Assembly (NCBI GenBank): GCA_913056495.1 | Contig: CAJXMO010000010.1 | Location: 97,261-161,260, forward strand | DNA length: 64,000 bases | Direction of reading: 5' to 3' | Source: an uncultured Alteromonadaceae bacterium | GTDB lineage: Bacteria; Pseudomonadota; Gammaproteobacteria; Enterobacterales; Alteromonadaceae | Shown here: positions 38,150 through 46,654 of the stretch, piece after piece | Numbering within the stretch: position 1 is the stretch's first letter | How the letters are laid out: every line of letters starts with the position of its first letter | The notes under the pieces: model-generated | Told to the model about the DNA's origin: nothing | The model's database searches: none | The model's input: only the letters and a program-made list of their open reading frames with translations | Made by a program: the position numbers and the translations under genes

Positions 38150-38542
38150 ATGGCTAAAGCACCAGCTCGTAGCTCGCGTAAGCGCGCAAAACGACAAGTT
38201 GCAGATGGTATGGCTCATATCCATGCTTCTTTCAACAATACAATCGTAACGATTACAGACCGTCAGGGTAACGCTTTATCTTGGGCAACTGCCGGTGGTT
38301 CAGGTTTCCGTGGTTCTCGTAAATCTACTCCGTTCGCTGCACAGGTTGCTGCTGAACGTGCAGGTGTTGCTGCACAAGAGTATGGTTTAAAGAACTTGGA
38401 AGTATTTGTAAATGGTCCAGGTCCAGGTCGTGAATCTGCGATCCGTGCATTAAATGCAACTGGATTCAAAATTACAAATATTACAGACGTCACGCCAATT
38501 CCACACAATGGCTGTCGTCCACCGAAAAAACGTCGCGTTTAA
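38150..38542 (+). CDS. rpsK: 30S ribosomal protein S11
   Basis: The 130-residue S11 forms part of the platform near the Shine-Dalgarno cleft. [19 protein letters not shown] and the C-terminal [11 protein letters not shown] are present. The NG pair matches the site that is isomerised to isoAsp in E. coli. Confidence 0.99.
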   Translation: MAKAPARSSRKRAKRQVADGMAHIHASFNNTIVTITDRQGNALSWATAGGSGFRGSRKSTPFAAQVAAERAGVAAQEYGLKNLEVFVNGPGPGRESAIRALNATGFKITNITDVTPIPHNGCRPPKKRRV

Positions 38543-38570
38543 TTTGTTCCTCTGATAACGGAGAAAGAAG

Positions 38571-39191
38571 ATGGCAAGATATATAGGGCCAAAACTTAAG
38601 CTCAGTCGTCGCGAAGGAACAGATTTGTTCTTGAAAAGTGGCGTTCGAGCAATTGATTCAAAATGTAAAATTGAAACAGCACCAGGTCAACACGGCGCAC
38701 GTCGTGGTCGTTTGTCTGACTATGGTTTGCAGTTACGTGAAAAGCAAAAAGTACGTCGTATCTACGGTGTATTAGAAAAGCAATTCCGCAACTACTATAA
38801 AGAAGCTGCACGTTTAAAAGGTAACACAGGTGAAAACTTGTTACAGTTACTTGAAAAGCGTTTAGATAACGTAGTATACCGTATGGGTTATGCTTCAACT
38901 CGTGCAGAAGCTCGTCAATTGGTAAGTCACAAAGCAATCACTGTTAACAATCAAGTTGTTAACATTGCATCTTACTCTGTGAAGCCTGAAGACGTAGTCG
39001 GAGTTCGCGAGAAAGCTAAGAAGCAAGCGCGTATTCAGTCAGCTCTTGAGCTTGCTGGCCAACGTGAGAAGCCAACTTGGGTCGAAGTAGATGCAGAGAA
39101 AAAAGAAGGTGTGTTCAAGCGTTTGCCTGAGCGTGCAGACTTATCTGCAGATATTAACGAACAGCTAATTGTTGAGCTTTACTCTAAGTAA
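38571..39191 (+). CDS. rpsD: 30S ribosomal protein S4
   Basis: The 206-residue S4 is a primary 16S binder and the likely repressor of this operon through the leader pseudoknot. [27 protein letters not shown] N-terminus lacks zinc cysteines apart from C47. The S4 RNA-binding domain lies at about 95-160 ([20 protein letters not shown]). Confidence 0.99.
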   Translation: MARYIGPKLKLSRREGTDLFLKSGVRAIDSKCKIETAPGQHGARRGRLSDYGLQLREKQKVRRIYGVLEKQFRNYYKEAARLKGNTGENLLQLLEKRLDNVVYRMGYASTRAEARQLVSHKAITVNNQVVNIASYSVKPEDVVGVREKAKKQARIQSALELAGQREKPTWVEVDAEKKEGVFKRLPERADLSADINEQLIVELYSK

Positions 39192-39216
39192 AGTTATATA
39201 AAATAGAGAGGAAACG

Positions 39217-40206
39217 ATGCAGGGTTCTGTTACTGAGTTCCTTAAGCCAAGATTAGTCGATATTGAAAGTCTTGGTCCTTTTCGTGCAAAAGTGACTTTA
39301 GAGCCGATGGAACGCGGTTTTGGTCATACTTTAGGAAATGCGTTAAGACGTATATTATTGTCTTCTATGCCCGGTGCAGCGGTTACCGAAGTGGAAATCG
39401 ACGGTGTATTGCATGAGTACAGCACTAAAGAAGGGGTACGAGAAGATGTAATTGAAATATTACTTAACTTAAAAAGTTTAGCGGTTCATATTGAAAATAA
39501 GAACGAAGCGACTTTAACGTTAAGTAAAAAAGGTGCGGGCCCTGTAACTGCAGCAGATATCACCCATGATGGTGATGTTGAAGTTAAGAATCCGGATCAC
39601 GTCATTTGTAATCTTACCGGCGACGCAGAAATTAACATGCGTATAAAGGTAGAGAAAGGACGCGGTTATGTTCCTGCTTCAGCTCGTCGTTCCTCAGAAG
39701 AAGATGATCGTCCAATTGGACGTTTGTTGGTCGACGCGTCTTTCAGCCCGGTTGAGCGTATCGCTTATGCGGTTGAATCAGCACGTGTTGAACAGCGCAC
39801 TGACCTAGACAAATTGGTCATCGATATGGAAACGAACGGCACGATTGATCCGGAAGAAGCAATCCGCCGAGCTGCTACGATTCTGGCAGAACAACTTGAC
39901 GCATTCGTTGAATTGCGTGATGTTTCTGAACCAGAGCGTAAAGAAGAAAAACCAGAATTCGATCCAATTCTGTTAAGACCAGTTGACGATCTTGAATTAA
40001 CTGTACGTTCTGCTAACTGCTTAAAAGCAGAGCAGATCCAATACATTGGTGATCTTGTTCAGCGTACCGAAGTTGAGTTGTTGAAAACTCCTAACTTAGG
40101 TAAGAAGTCGCTTACTGAAATTAAAGATGTTCTTGCTTCACGCGGATTATCTTTAGGTATGCGTCTTGAAAACTGGCCTCCGGCTAGTATCGCTGATAAA
40201 GACTAA
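39217..40206 (+). CDS. rpoA: RNA polymerase alpha subunit
   Basis: The 329 residues comprise the N-terminal dimerisation domain ([20 protein letters not shown]), a flexible linker (about 235-250) and the C-terminal domain that binds UP elements and activators. The C-terminal domain carries the conserved [17 protein letters not shown] (with the DNA-contacting Arg in VRSANCL) and [14 protein letters not shown]. It lies between rpsD and rplQ as usual. Confidence 0.99.
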   Translation: MQGSVTEFLKPRLVDIESLGPFRAKVTLEPMERGFGHTLGNALRRILLSSMPGAAVTEVEIDGVLHEYSTKEGVREDVIEILLNLKSLAVHIENKNEATLTLSKKGAGPVTAADITHDGDVEVKNPDHVICNLTGDAEINMRIKVEKGRGYVPASARRSSEEDDRPIGRLLVDASFSPVERIAYAVESARVEQRTDLDKLVIDMETNGTIDPEEAIRRAATILAEQLDAFVELRDVSEPERKEEKPEFDPILLRPVDDLELTVRSANCLKAEQIQYIGDLVQRTEVELLKTPNLGKKSLTEIKDVLASRGLSLGMRLENWPPASIADKD

Positions 40207-40242
40207 CCAGTTCTACATAGATATTGGTAGAAGGATAGCATT

Positions 40243-40641
40243 ATGCGTCATCGTAAAAGTGGACGTCAGCTTAATCGAAACAGCAGTCATCGCACAGCAA
40301 TGTTTAGTAACATGGCAGGCTCTTTAGTTCGTCATGAAATTATCAAAACTACATTGCCAAAAGCGAAAGAACTGCGTCGTGTTATCGAGCCGCTGATCAC
40401 TTTAGCTAAAAAAGATAGTGTTGCAAATCGCCGTTTAGCGTTTGCTCGTACACGTGATAAAGAAGTTGTTGGTAAATTATTCTCTGAGATCGGTCCTCGT
40501 TACGAGTCTCGTCCAGGTGGTTATACTCGCATCTTAAAATGTGGTTTCCGTGCAGGCGATAACGCGCCTATGGCTTACATCGAATTGGTCGACAGACCAG
40601 AAATTGATGAAGCTGAAGAAGCTACAGAAGCAGCTGAATAA
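40243..40641 (+). CDS. rplQ: 50S ribosomal protein L17
   Basis: The 132-residue L17 is at the tunnel-exit face. [17 protein letters not shown] and [22 protein letters not shown] match. The C-terminal acidic tail (about 115-132) is longer than the core. It is the last gene of the alpha operon, followed by a strong terminator. Confidence 0.99.
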   Translation: MRHRKSGRQLNRNSSHRTAMFSNMAGSLVRHEIIKTTLPKAKELRRVIEPLITLAKKDSVANRRLAFARTRDKEVVGKLFSEIGPRYESRPGGYTRILKCGFRAGDNAPMAYIELVDRPEIDEAEEATEAAE

Positions 40642-40663
40642 ATTTTATTGAGTTGATTCAATT

Positions 40664-40691
40664 AAAAAAGGCGCCTCAGGGCGCCTTTTTT
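40664..40691 (+). terminator. rho-independent terminator after rplQ
   Basis: A 12 bp stem (40664-40675 with 40680-40691) with a GGCGCC core and TCAG loop, closed by A and T runs. It ends the ribosomal cluster. Confidence 0.94.
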
Positions 40692-40837
40692 GATCTTACC
40701 CGTTACATTTCTGACCTTTCAAATCTTTAGTACCCACTTTATTTTGTGCATTTTTGCTGACAAGCAAAAGCTCAGCTATTTATTCAATTATCTTTAATCG
40801 CCTTTCAACAATTGCATTCATCTAAATTATAAATATA

Positions 40838-40853
40838 CTGTCTATATATACAG
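40838..40853 (+). promoter_or_regulatory. LexA (SOS) box upstream of imuA
   Basis: CTGTCTATATATACAG is a perfect CTGT-N8-ACAG operator with the preferred alternating T/A core. It ends nine bases before the imuA ATG, so bound LexA would block the promoter or early transcript. Damage-induced expression of imuA-imuB-dnaE2 is known in many proteobacteria. Confidence 0.94.
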
Positions 40854-40862
40854 GTGTTTATT

Positions 40863-41540
40863 ATGAATAATTTAATTAGATTGCTTCAATACAAACAGTT
40901 AGTCTGGCATGCCAATGCGCAGCCACAACCAGCCGAAACCTGTCAATCCGGTTATCCCGAGCTGGATCTTCATCTTAATGGTGGTTTAAACCGGGCAGGC
41001 GTTATTGAGCTAATTTCAGATATTGCGATAGGTGAGCTCAGGTTGATATTACCGACATTAAGCCAGGTTCCCGATAAACTATTAGTGTTGATTTCACCGC
41101 CTGCTGACGTTTATGGGCCAGCACTAGCAGCGTCAGGCATCAATTTAAAAAATCTACTTGTGATTAGGCCGGATAATCAAACCCATGCTCTGTGGGCAGC
41201 CGAACAGTGTCTTAGCAGCGGTTGCTGCCATTCAGTCCTTTTCTGGCCTCAAGCAGCGCTTGTCATTCATCAGATAAAACGATTCCAGCTAGCCTGTGAA
41301 AAAGGGCAAAGCCGCCAGATCCTGTTCAGGCCTCAACGTCAGCAAGGTATATCACTACCGCTTGATTTAAGCCTGAGTTTAACTGCAACCCGATCAGGAT
41401 TAAGCGTTCAGGTTAATAAACGTAAAGGGGGCTGGCCGTCAGACCCTTTTGAGTTGAATATGCAAACCAAGTGGCCGTATCTGGTTAAGCCTGAAATAAA
41501 CCAGAATATTATTCCGTTTCCTGTTGCTAATACGGGTTAA
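40863..41540 (+). CDS. imuA: ImuA, RecA-like mutasome protein
   Basis: I use ATG 40863 rather than GTG 40854, which touches the LexA box. The 225-residue protein begins NNLIRLL and then has the family segment SGYPELDLHLNGGLNRAGVIELIS, a RecA-like P-loop region that has lost the strict Walker A sequence. The family is also called SulA-like in pseudomonads. ImuA is thought to interact with ImuB and DnaE2 to support damage-induced mutagenesis. It is the first gene of the LexA-controlled operon, five bases before imuB. Confidence 0.9.
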   Translation: MNNLIRLLQYKQLVWHANAQPQPAETCQSGYPELDLHLNGGLNRAGVIELISDIAIGELRLILPTLSQVPDKLLVLISPPADVYGPALAASGINLKNLLVIRPDNQTHALWAAEQCLSSGCCHSVLFWPQAALVIHQIKRFQLACEKGQSRQILFRPQRQQGISLPLDLSLSLTATRSGLSVQVNKRKGGWPSDPFELNMQTKWPYLVKPEINQNIIPFPVANTG

Positions 41541-41545
41541 TCAAG

Positions 41546-42946
41546 ATGTTCTGGCTTTATTTGCATTGTCCTAACTTGCAATTAAATAGCTTATATTCAG
41601 GCTGCGATAATGTGCCGGTTGCTATAGTGCAGGGACATAAAAATACGCTGAGTCAGATAAACTCAGCTGCTCAGCAGGCCGGTTTAGCGGTTGGTATGGG
41701 GTTGGGAGCCGCTTGTGCTATATGTCCCCGGCTGACTGTATTTCCTTATAATCCTGAAAGCGAACAACAAAAATTAAAACAGTTGGCTCAATGGCTATAT
41801 TGGGTGACTTCGGATATTAGTTTAGTGCCACCTAATGGCTTGGTATTAAGGGTTACTCCTATGCTCAGTCTGTATGCAAGCCTGAACGAATACTGGCAGG
41901 TAGTTCAATGTCAGTTGGAACAGGTGATCTCTGATTATCATTATGCGCTTGCCTACTCGCCTCAGGCAGCTAAATTATTAGCTCTACATCAGTATAATCA
42001 AATCAATACGGATAAAAACCAGCTCAACATACAGCTTCAGCAATGTTCGCTGGACAAAACCGATTTACCTCATAAAACAATCGAGTCGCTTAACCGGGTT
42101 GGGGTATCTCATTTAGCAGATTTGTTCAGACTGCCATTAACTGAGCTTGCTCAGCGTTTCGATATTGATTTAGTCACTTATATTGGTCGACTCAAAGGCC
42201 AGTTCAAAACGCCGCTTGAATTTTATCATCCGCCTGAAACCTTTAAATATCGTTTGCTTTTGTCATATGAGTTAACGGATTTAAATCACTTAAATAAACC
42301 TTTGTTTAAAGTATTGCAGTTATTGGAATCTTTTTTATCGCTCAGGGCGAAACAAACAGATGAAATTCAACTCGAGTTGATTTTACGGGATGCCCCCAGC
42401 GAGCGGATCAGAGTTGGAAGTGGCCAGGGAGAACATAAAGCGATACGCTGGCTTGAACTTTGTCTGCTCAGGTTTGAATCTGTAACCCTATCCGCACCTG
42501 TGATTGAAATAGAGCTACAGGCGCTTCGTTTAATTGACTTTCGTGCTGACAGTCCGGACCTGTTTAATACTCAGACCGGGCAAATGTCAGCGCCTGAATT
42601 AGTCGCCCGGCTGCAGGCTAAATTAGGTGAATCAAAAGTGAACGGCGTCGAAGCACTTAGCGATTACCGGCCTGAATTTGCAAGTCGTTTGTGCCCGCCT
42701 TTTAATACCTGTGATCAGACTCTACCCGAGCTAATTCAAAACCGGCCAAGCTTTTTACTCAACAGGCCTCAGCCTCTGCATGAGCAAGTTGAGATTATTC
42801 ACGGACCGGAGCGAATTGTCACAGGTTGGTGGGACCATAATTCAATCAGCCGGGATTATTATATTGCCAGATCGGCTGCAGGTCGCTGGTTATGGATATT
42901 CAGAACCCCGCAACAAAAATGGTTTGTGCATGGTTTATACAGCTGA
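41546..42946 (+). CDS. imuB: ImuB, catalytically inactive Y-family polymerase homologue
   Basis: The 466 residues align with the Y-family (DinB/UmuC) core, but the catalytic acidic residues are missing: the N-terminal strand reads LYLHCPNLQ, and the region where a polymerase has its Asp-Glu pair reads LVLRVTPMLSLY. That is the known state of ImuB, which acts as an adaptor joining the beta clamp, ImuA and DnaE2. A helix-hairpin-helix-like segment (LNRVGVSHLADLFRLPL) and a little-finger-like region (about 225-340) follow. I could not pick a clear beta-clamp motif by eye. Confidence 0.92.
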   Translation: MFWLYLHCPNLQLNSLYSGCDNVPVAIVQGHKNTLSQINSAAQQAGLAVGMGLGAACAICPRLTVFPYNPESEQQKLKQLAQWLYWVTSDISLVPPNGLVLRVTPMLSLYASLNEYWQVVQCQLEQVISDYHYALAYSPQAAKLLALHQYNQINTDKNQLNIQLQQCSLDKTDLPHKTIESLNRVGVSHLADLFRLPLTELAQRFDIDLVTYIGRLKGQFKTPLEFYHPPETFKYRLLLSYELTDLNHLNKPLFKVLQLLESFLSLRAKQTDEIQLELILRDAPSERIRVGSGQGEHKAIRWLELCLLRFESVTLSAPVIEIELQALRLIDFRADSPDLFNTQTGQMSAPELVARLQAKLGESKVNGVEALSDYRPEFASRLCPPFNTCDQTLPELIQNRPSFLLNRPQPLHEQVEIIHGPERIVTGWWDHNSISRDYYIARSAAGRWLWIFRTPQQKWFVHGLYS

Positions 42947-42955
42947 GAGTCGGCA

Positions 42956-45900
42956 ATGAATTACGCAGAGCTTTTTTGCCAAACTAATTTTTCATTTTTA
43001 ACCGGTGCATCACATCCGGAAGAGCTGGTGTTGCAGGCTTCATTTTTAGGCTATCGCGCGCTGGCGATTACCGATGAGTGTTCGGTTGCCGGTATTGTCC
43101 GGGCTCATACTGCAATTAAGCAGCACCAATTAGGTATCAAACTCATTGTCGGTAGCCTGTTTAAGTTAGATAACTCGCTGCAACTGGTTTTATTATGTCC
43201 CAACCGACAGGCTTATGCTGAGTTATGCCGGATTATAAGCAATGCCAGAAGGCGTAGCCCAAAAGGTGAATACCAGCTTGCCGAGTGGGATTTAATGTCG
43301 GTTAAACATTGTTTATGTATTTGGCTGCCAACAGGGCAGTCACAAGATACAGAGTGGGCTAGTTGGTTAAAAAAATATTATGGCGACCGGTTATGGCTCG
43401 GGATCTTGCGCCATCTGAATAATAATGAACAGGCCCTTCAGCAATACAGTATTCGCTTAGCCGGGCAGTGGCAGATTCCGTTAGTTGCCTGTGGCGGCGT
43501 GTTAATGCACAGCGCAGAACGGCTAGCGCTGCAGCATACACTGACCGCCATTAAACAAATAAAACCGGTTGAGCAGTTAGGATTTGAGTTGGTAGTCAAC
43601 GCAGAGCGGGTGCTGCGCCCACTCAATAAACTGAGCAAACTGTACCCCCAAGACTGGCTACAGGAAACGCTCAAGATTGCAGAGGCCTGCCAGTTTTCTT
43701 TAACTGAACTCAGTTATGAATATCCGGCTGAGTTAGTCCCAACCGGTTACACTGCAATGCAGCATCTGACCCGGTTGGTGACAAGCGGCATTAAAATGCG
43801 TTTTCCGGAAGGGATCAGTAAATCAATTCAAGCGACGATAGATAAAGAGCTGGAGCTGATAGCAGAGCTGAACTACCCCTATTATTTTTTAACCATTCAT
43901 GATCTGGTGATGTTTGCTAAACAAAGAGGCATCTTATATCAGGGGCGGGGCTCAGCTGCTAATTCTGTTGTCTGTTATTGCCTGGAAATCACCTCGGTGG
44001 ACCCGCGCCAGATTTCGGTTTTGTTTGAACGTTTTATCAGTAAAGAGCGCAATGAACCACCAGATATAGACGTCGATTTTGAGCATGAAAGACGGGAAGA
44101 AGTGATTCAGTATCTGTATCAAAAATATGGCCGGGAACGGACCGCCATTGCCGCCACTGTCATTACCTTCAGGCTGAAAAGTGCCATTCGTGAAGTCGGA
44201 AAAGCTTTAGCTATAGAAGTCACGCAACTGGAATTTTTTATCAAAAATATTAACCGGCGAAATAAAAAATTGAGCTGGCAAGCTCAGATTATTGAACTCG
44301 GACTAAAACCTGAATCGGCCAAAGCGCAGCAGTTTATTGAATTGGTGGAGCAAATAATTGGCTTTCCACGCCATTTATCTCAGCATGTGGGTGGATTTGT
44401 CATTTCTGCCGGCCCGCTATATGAACTGGTGCCGGTAGAAAATGCGGCAATGGCAGAGCGAACCCTTATCCAGTGGGATAAAGACGATCTGGAATCCTTA
44501 GGGCTGTTAAAAGTAGATGTACTGGCTCTGGGTATGTTAACCGCCATTCGAAAATGTTTTGCCATGATTAAACAGCATTATGGCCGTTCGCTGAGCATTG
44601 CCGCAATTACCCGGATGCAGGACGATGCTCAGGTTTACCGGATGATCCAACAAGCGGATACCGTAGGTGTATTTCAAATTGAATCGCGCGCGCAAATGAG
44701 CATGTTGCCTCGTCTTAAACCGGCCAGCTATTATGATTTAGTGATTCAAATTGCAATCGTCCGGCCGGGGCCGATTCAGGGGGATATGGTGCATCCGTTT
44801 TTGAAAAGGCGAAATCATCAGGAGCAAATCAGTTATCCGTCAGATGCAGTAAAAGCCGTACTGGAGCGCACACTGGGAGTGCCTATTTTTCAAGAGCAAG
44901 TGATTAAACTGGCCATGGTTGCAGCCGGATTCAGTGGCGGTGAAGCCGATCAACTCAGGCGGGCAATGGCGAGCTGGAAAAAAACAGGTGAGCTGAACCG
45001 TTTTAAAGACAAACTGATAAACGGCATGTTAGCGCGAGGCTATCAGCAGAGTTTTGCTGAACGTATTTTTGAACAAATTTGCGGATTTGGTGAATACGGT
45101 TTTCCGGAAAGTCATTCGGCCTCTTTTGCGGTATTAGCCTATGTTTCAGCCTGGCTTAAATATTATTATCCGGCAGCGTTTTATACCGCATTATTAAATA
45201 GTTTACCTATGGGGTTTTATAGTGCATCACAATTGGTACAGGATGCCAAAAGACATCAAATCCATATTTTACCTGTTTGCATTAATGCATCGGATGCTGA
45301 GCATAAACTGGTTAAAACAGAGCAGCAAATGGCAATTCGGTTGGGGTTTAATTTAATTAAAGGCTTATCTGAAAATGCTAAACAAAGTCTGTTAGCGCAC
45401 AGGCCGAAAACCGGTTATCAAAATCTGACAAAACTCAAACTGCTCAATATTAACCGCAAAGATATGCAGCAACTGGCCAGTGCCAATGCCCTGCAATGCT
45501 TATCCGGAAACCGTTATCAAAGCCGCTGGGCGCTGATGAACCAGGAATCAGAACTGCCTTTATTTGCCGGGATTAATGAGCCGGCACCTTTTGCAATTGA
45601 GCCATCTGAACTGGATGCACTCAGCGAAGATTATGCCGCAACTCGCTTAAGTTTAGGTAAACATCCCATTACCTTATTGAATAATGCCGGTTTATTACCC
45701 GCGTTTACCCGAATGCGCGACTTGCCAGACAAACCACATCAGTCATTGGTAACCGTTGCTGGTGTGGTGACCGGAAAACAGTCCCCGGGCACGGCCTCCG
45801 GCGTTACTTTTGTCACACTGGAAGATGATACCGGCAATATTAATCTGGTGGTCTGGGCCGGTACAGCCAATGCGCAAAAGCAAACTTTTATGAGCGCTAA

Positions 45901-46024
45901 GATCTTAATGGTTAAAGGCATAGTAGAAAAAGAAGGGCAGGTCGTGCATGTGATTGCCGGTAAACTAATTGACAAAACACAGGCGCTGGCTAATTTACAA
46001 ACCGAATCCCGTGAATTTCGTTAA
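42956..46024 (+). CDS. dnaE2: error-prone DNA polymerase DnaE2 (ImuC)
   Basis: DnaE2 is the mutagenic C-family polymerase that extends past lesions together with ImuA and ImuB. The 1022 residues fit. Domains: PHP (1-about 200), palm with the catalytic pair in PPDIDVDFEHERREEV and a further Asp in LLKVDVLALGML, thumb/fingers, a helix-hairpin-helix region and a C-terminal OB fold (about 925-1005). In the PHP domain the usual ELHC...NFSFL start reads ELFCQTNFSFLTGASHPEEL, so one metal-binding His is replaced by Phe. It starts nine bases after imuB and ends 19 bases before the next gene. Confidence 0.95.
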   Translation: MNYAELFCQTNFSFLTGASHPEELVLQASFLGYRALAITDECSVAGIVRAHTAIKQHQLGIKLIVGSLFKLDNSLQLVLLCPNRQAYAELCRIISNARRRSPKGEYQLAEWDLMSVKHCLCIWLPTGQSQDTEWASWLKKYYGDRLWLGILRHLNNNEQALQQYSIRLAGQWQIPLVACGGVLMHSAERLALQHTLTAIKQIKPVEQLGFELVVNAERVLRPLNKLSKLYPQDWLQETLKIAEACQFSLTELSYEYPAELVPTGYTAMQHLTRLVTSGIKMRFPEGISKSIQATIDKELELIAELNYPYYFLTIHDLVMFAKQRGILYQGRGSAANSVVCYCLEITSVDPRQISVLFERFISKERNEPPDIDVDFEHERREEVIQYLYQKYGRERTAIAATVITFRLKSAIREVGKALAIEVTQLEFFIKNINRRNKKLSWQAQIIELGLKPESAKAQQFIELVEQIIGFPRHLSQHVGGFVISAGPLYELVPVENAAMAERTLIQWDKDDLESLGLLKVDVLALGMLTAIRKCFAMIKQHYGRSLSIAAITRMQDDAQVYRMIQQADTVGVFQIESRAQMSMLPRLKPASYYDLVIQIAIVRPGPIQGDMVHPFLKRRNHQEQISYPSDAVKAVLERTLGVPIFQEQVIKLAMVAAGFSGGEADQLRRAMASWKKTGELNRFKDKLINGMLARGYQQSFAERIFEQICGFGEYGFPESHSASFAVLAYVSAWLKYYYPAAFYTALLNSLPMGFYSASQLVQDAKRHQIHILPVCINASDAEHKLVKTEQQMAIRLGFNLIKGLSENAKQSLLAHRPKTGYQNLTKLKLLNINRKDMQQLASANALQCLSGNRYQSRWALMNQESELPLFAGINEPAPFAIEPSELDALSEDYAATRLSLGKHPITLLNNAGLLPAFTRMRDLPDKPHQSLVTVAGVVTGKQSPGTASGVTFVTLEDDTGNINLVVWAGTANAQKQTFMSAKILMVKGIVEKEGQVVHVIAGKLIDKTQALANLQTESREFR

Positions 46025-46043
46025 AGGCGTTTGAGGTAGTCTA

Positions 46044-46442
46044 ATGTACCGACAAAAAACTAACCGGCGGCGTGGTTATCAGGTTAAAAAAACGAGCATG
46101 AAAGATATCCATATTGACCGCCAGATTTTAGCTTTACACAAGGCAATGGTCGATAAATTGTTAAAACATCCGGAGCTGGTAGATAAGGTTCGACAAACTC
46201 TGATTCAGCGACAGCAAAGTGGGCGTTTACGACACAGTGAATACATTACCTGGGAATCTTTATTAATGGTAATGGATACACCTGAACTGTTTAAAAATGG
46301 TGTACTGGAAGACAGTGAAAAGATGCGAAAATACAGACGCAGAACCCCGTTTGTTGGCATTTTAACCGAAGCCGAACGACAAGCTGCACTGGATGCAGAC
46401 GCGATTGGTGAATTAAAATATATGGATTATTTTTTGGGGTAA
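46044..46442 (+). CDS. uncharacterised small basic protein, fourth gene of the imu operon
   Basis: A 132-residue protein with a GAGG ribosome binding site eight bases before its ATG. After a very basic start (RQKTNRRRGYQVKK) it is mainly helical: residues 24-60 hold LHKAMVDKLLKHPELVDKVRQ, and residues 65-120 hold EYITWESLLMVMD and YRRRTPFVGILTEAERQA. That second half resembles, from memory, a widespread family of small proteins with 'HxA(V/M)xxKLL...P(F)xGxLTxxER' sometimes annotated as antitoxin-associated. I cannot assign a function. It follows dnaE2 by 19 bases on the same strand, so it is probably SOS-controlled. Confidence 0.75.
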   Translation: MYRQKTNRRRGYQVKKTSMKDIHIDRQILALHKAMVDKLLKHPELVDKVRQTLIQRQQSGRLRHSEYITWESLLMVMDTPELFKNGVLEDSEKMRKYRRRTPFVGILTEAERQAALDADAIGELKYMDYFLG

Positions 46443-46654
46443 TTTACATCGCCCAGTAGGTCGGCTTAGCGCAGTGGGCGCGTAAACCGACATCAAGCAA
46501 TATCTGATTTGAGTGATTTGGAGACATTTACGCGACTCAAATTTTGCATAAACTTAGGTTGTGGTAAGCCAGAGGCGCACCCAACATTTGGCGGTGTTAA
46601 ATAAATTGTTGGGATTCACTGCGTTCGCCGCAAGCTATAAGAGCTATGTGAGTT
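46443..46654. repeat. intergenic region with two REP-like palindromes
   Basis: One palindrome at 46460-46491 has the arms GTCGG-c-TTA and TAA-a-CCGAC around a GCGC stem. Its reverse complement matches the element at 49163-49194 almost base for base through the centre. A second hairpin pairs CCCAACA (46580-46586) with TGTTGGG (46607-46613); its right flank resembles 12572-12592 on the other strand. No coding frame is evident. Confidence 0.75.
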
